From positions 1-15,957 of the forward strand of contig JAIVIG010000012.1 in assembly GCA_020200675.1 (NCBI GenBank): a DNA stretch of 15,957 nucleotides. The letters run 5' to 3'. Position numbers and translations under genes: made by a program. The DNA comes from Actinomycetota bacterium. GTDB lineage: Bacteria; Actinomycetota; Rubrobacteria; Rubrobacterales; Rubrobacteraceae. The notes beneath the pieces were generated by a model. The model was given only the letters and a program-made list of their open reading frames with translations. It was not told the origin of the DNA and ran no database searches. Position 1 is the first letter of the stretch. Every line of letters starts with the position of its first letter. Shown piece after piece: positions 14,775 through 15,957 of this stretch.

Positions 14775-14804
14775 CAAAAATGCAGCTCCCGTCAACGGGA
14801 GCTG
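14775..14804 (-). terminator. Leftward intrinsic terminator between divergent genes
   Basis: CAGCTCCCGT (14783-14792) and ACGGGAGCTG (14795-14804) are exact reverse complements separated by CA. On the minus strand the stem is followed by CATTTTT. This is the shape of a factor-independent terminator for leftward transcription, although no leftward gene lies to its right in the window; the plus-strand uvrA starts there. Confidence 0.6.
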
Positions 14805-14866
14805 TGGGCCGGTTAGCCCATAGGCCGGGCGGCGGATGGTAAAATCACAAGAAAGTAATTTCGCAC

Positions 14867-14894
14867 TTGGCCTCCCGAGCGGGGGCCGTATACT
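14867..14894 (+). promoter_or_regulatory. Probable uvrA promoter
   Basis: TTGGCC (14867-14872) and TATACT (14889-14894) with a 16-bp spacer fit a housekeeping promoter. Initiation near 14901 would leave a leader of about 30 nt carrying AGAAGGGG and AGGAG. No GAAC-N4-GTTC-type LexA site was seen nearby. Confidence 0.5.
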
Positions 14895-14929
14895 TTCGCA
14901 GAAGCAGACCCGAGAAGGGGTGGTAGGAG

Positions 14930-15957
14930 ATCGCCGAGAACCGGATCGTCGTGCGGGGGGCGCGCGAGCACAACCTGAAGAACGTCACCGTCTCCCTACC
15001 GCGCGACGAGATGGTCGTTGTGACCGGCCTCTCGGGGAGCGGCAAGAGCTCGCTCGCCTTCGACACCATCTACGCCGAGGGGCAGCGGCGCTACGTCGAG
15101 AGCCTCTCGGCCTACGCGCGGCAGTTCCTTGGCCAGATGGACAAACCGGACGTGGACCACATAGACGGCCTCTCCCCGGCCGTCTCCATAGACCAGAAGA
15201 CCACGTCGAACAACCCCCGCTCCACGGTAGCGACGGTCACGGAGATCTACGACTACCTGCGCCTCCTCTACGCCCGCGCCGGGCGGCCCCACTGCCACGT
15301 CTGCGGCTTCCCCGTGGCCTCCTCGACCCCGCAGCAGATGGTCGAGAAGGTGTTGGAACTCCAGGAGAAGACCCGCTTCATGGTGTTGGCGCCCGTGGTC
15401 CGGGGCCGCAAGGGCGAGTACGGCAAGTTCTTCAAGGACCTGGCCGAGAGCGGCTACGCGAGGGTGCGGGTCGACGGCGAGCTGCACGAGCTCCCCGTTG
15501 ATCTGAACCTCGACAAGAACTACAAGCACGACGTCGAGGTCGTCGTGGACCGGCTCGTGGTGCGCGAGGGCATAGAGCGCCGGCTGACGGACTCGGTGGA
15601 GACCGCGCTCGAGCTGGCCGAAGGGCTGGTGCTCGTCGAGACGGTCGACAGGGATGGCACGGTGGGCGAGTCGATGCTCTTCTCGGAGAACTTCACGTGT
15701 ACCAACTGCGGGGCGTCCATCGCGGAGATACAGCCGCGCACGTTCTCGTTCAACAGCCCGCACGGGGCCTGCTCGCGCTGCGACGGCCTCGGGAGCCGGC
15801 TGGAGATAGATCCGGAGCTCCTCATCCCGAACGAGGACCTGAGCGTCAACGAGGGCGCCGTCGTGCCGTGGGCCAACTCCCAGACGGAGTACCACGGGAG
15901 CGTTTTGCAGGGGCTCGCCGAGAAGTACGGCATAGACCTCGACGCGCGGTGGTACGA
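14930..15957 (+). CDS. uvrA: Excinuclease ABC subunit A, 3'-truncated by the window edge; start codon not canonical
   Basis: ABC-type ATPase that recognises DNA damage and loads UvrB. Seen: ENRIVVRGAREHNLKN, Walker A GLSGSGKSS, then EGQRRYVESLSAYARQFLGQ, SPAVSIDQKTTSNNPRST, a first Cys pair (CHVCG), and the later zinc-finger Cys pairs CTNCG and CSRCDGLG. About 342 codons are visible, roughly a third of the usual length. An in-frame TAG at 14924-14926 precedes the gene, and the first ATG, GTG or TTG after it is GTG 14951, inside the conserved first strand (IVVRGARE). I place the start at ATC 14930, where homologues have their Met. AGAAGGGG (14913-14920) is nine nt upstream and AGGAG abuts it. 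GTG 14951 is the fallback but has no ribosome-binding site. Confidence 0.93.
   Translation, partial: MAENRIVVRGAREHNLKNVTVSLPRDEMVVVTGLSGSGKSSLAFDTIYAEGQRRYVESLSAYARQFLGQMDKPDVDHIDGLSPAVSIDQKTTSNNPRSTVATVTEIYDYLRLLYARAGRPHCHVCGFPVASSTPQQMVEKVLELQEKTRFMVLAPVVRGRKGEYGKFFKDLAESGYARVRVDGELHELPVDLNLDKNYKHDVEVVVDRLVVREGIERRLTDSVETALELAEGLVLVETVDRDGTVGESMLFSENFTCTNCGASIAEIQPRTFSFNSPHGACSRCDGLGSRLEIDPELLIPNEDLSVNEGAVVPWANSQTEYHGSVLQGLAEKYGIDLDARWY

Noticed and set aside
14783..14830. tRNA-like or riboswitch-like fold upstream of uvrA
   Set aside because: Only one strong stem with a T-tract on the minus strand; no cloverleaf, no conserved tRNA bases, no known riboswitch core.
14860..14930. SOS (LexA) box in front of uvrA or uvrB
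   Set aside because: Searched for GAAC-N4-GTTC-like palindromes at both genes by eye; none found.
14836..15501. Plus-strand frame of 221 codons overlapping the uvrA start
   Set aside because: It is the wrong frame of uvrA; after about 14930 it gives Arg/Pro-rich sequence while the neighbouring frame carries Walker A and zinc motifs.
14996..15895. Minus-strand frame of about 300 codons opposite uvrA
   Set aside because: Antisense of conserved UvrA motifs; no independent support.
1..15957. CRISPR array, rRNA or tRNA gene, transposase
   Set aside because: No spaced direct repeats, cloverleaf, rRNA signature or transposase motif seen on either strand.

Overview
The window looks like a high-GC actinobacterial chromosome segment, most likely Rubrobacter or a close relative (inference from protein resemblance, not a database result). 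The order polA, rpsA, coaE, uvrB and, further on, uvrA in one direction matches the arrangement known from Mycobacterium and other Actinomycetota. GTG and TTG starts are frequent.

Region 1 (1-6973) is the conserved part, all on the plus strand: the 3' part of DNA polymerase I, ribosomal protein S1 with an unusual Arg/Asp-rich tail, dephospho-CoA kinase, a small membrane-anchored lytic transglycosylase, and the excision-repair helicase UvrB. coaE, the transglycosylase and uvrB are packed or overlapping and probably co-transcribed.

Region 2 (6974-8555) is an accessory scrapyard. It holds a small lipoprotein gene, a decayed second copy of the last 83 bp of uvrB exactly 580 bp downstream of the original, and the N-terminal stub of a nuclease-like gene fused by deletion to a DUF2283 gene. 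A frameshifted gene resembling a PD-(D/E)XK nuclease follows.

Region 3 (8556-11134) carries a ten-helix NarL-type sensor kinase and its LuxR-type response regulator. A 161-bp inverted-repeat element made of 7-bp units follows; its two ends supply the stop codons of both flanking reading frames. The right-hand frame is a 33-residue leftward stub.

Region 4 (11135-14679) is on the minus strand: an AmtB-type ammonium channel, a PucR/CdaR-type regulator broken by a frameshift and by loss of its helix-turn-helix, and an unrecognised 121-residue protein.

Region 5 (14680-15957) holds the promoter region and 5' third of uvrA, which runs off the window.

The main surprises are these. Neither uvrB nor uvrA has an ATG, GTG or TTG in frame where its conserved N-terminus begins. 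A perfect 13-bp hairpin buries the coaE start codon. The inverted-repeat element ends both neighbouring reading frames. Two genes appear to have suffered deletions at short direct repeats. No intact new defence system, CRISPR array, tRNA or rRNA gene was found.
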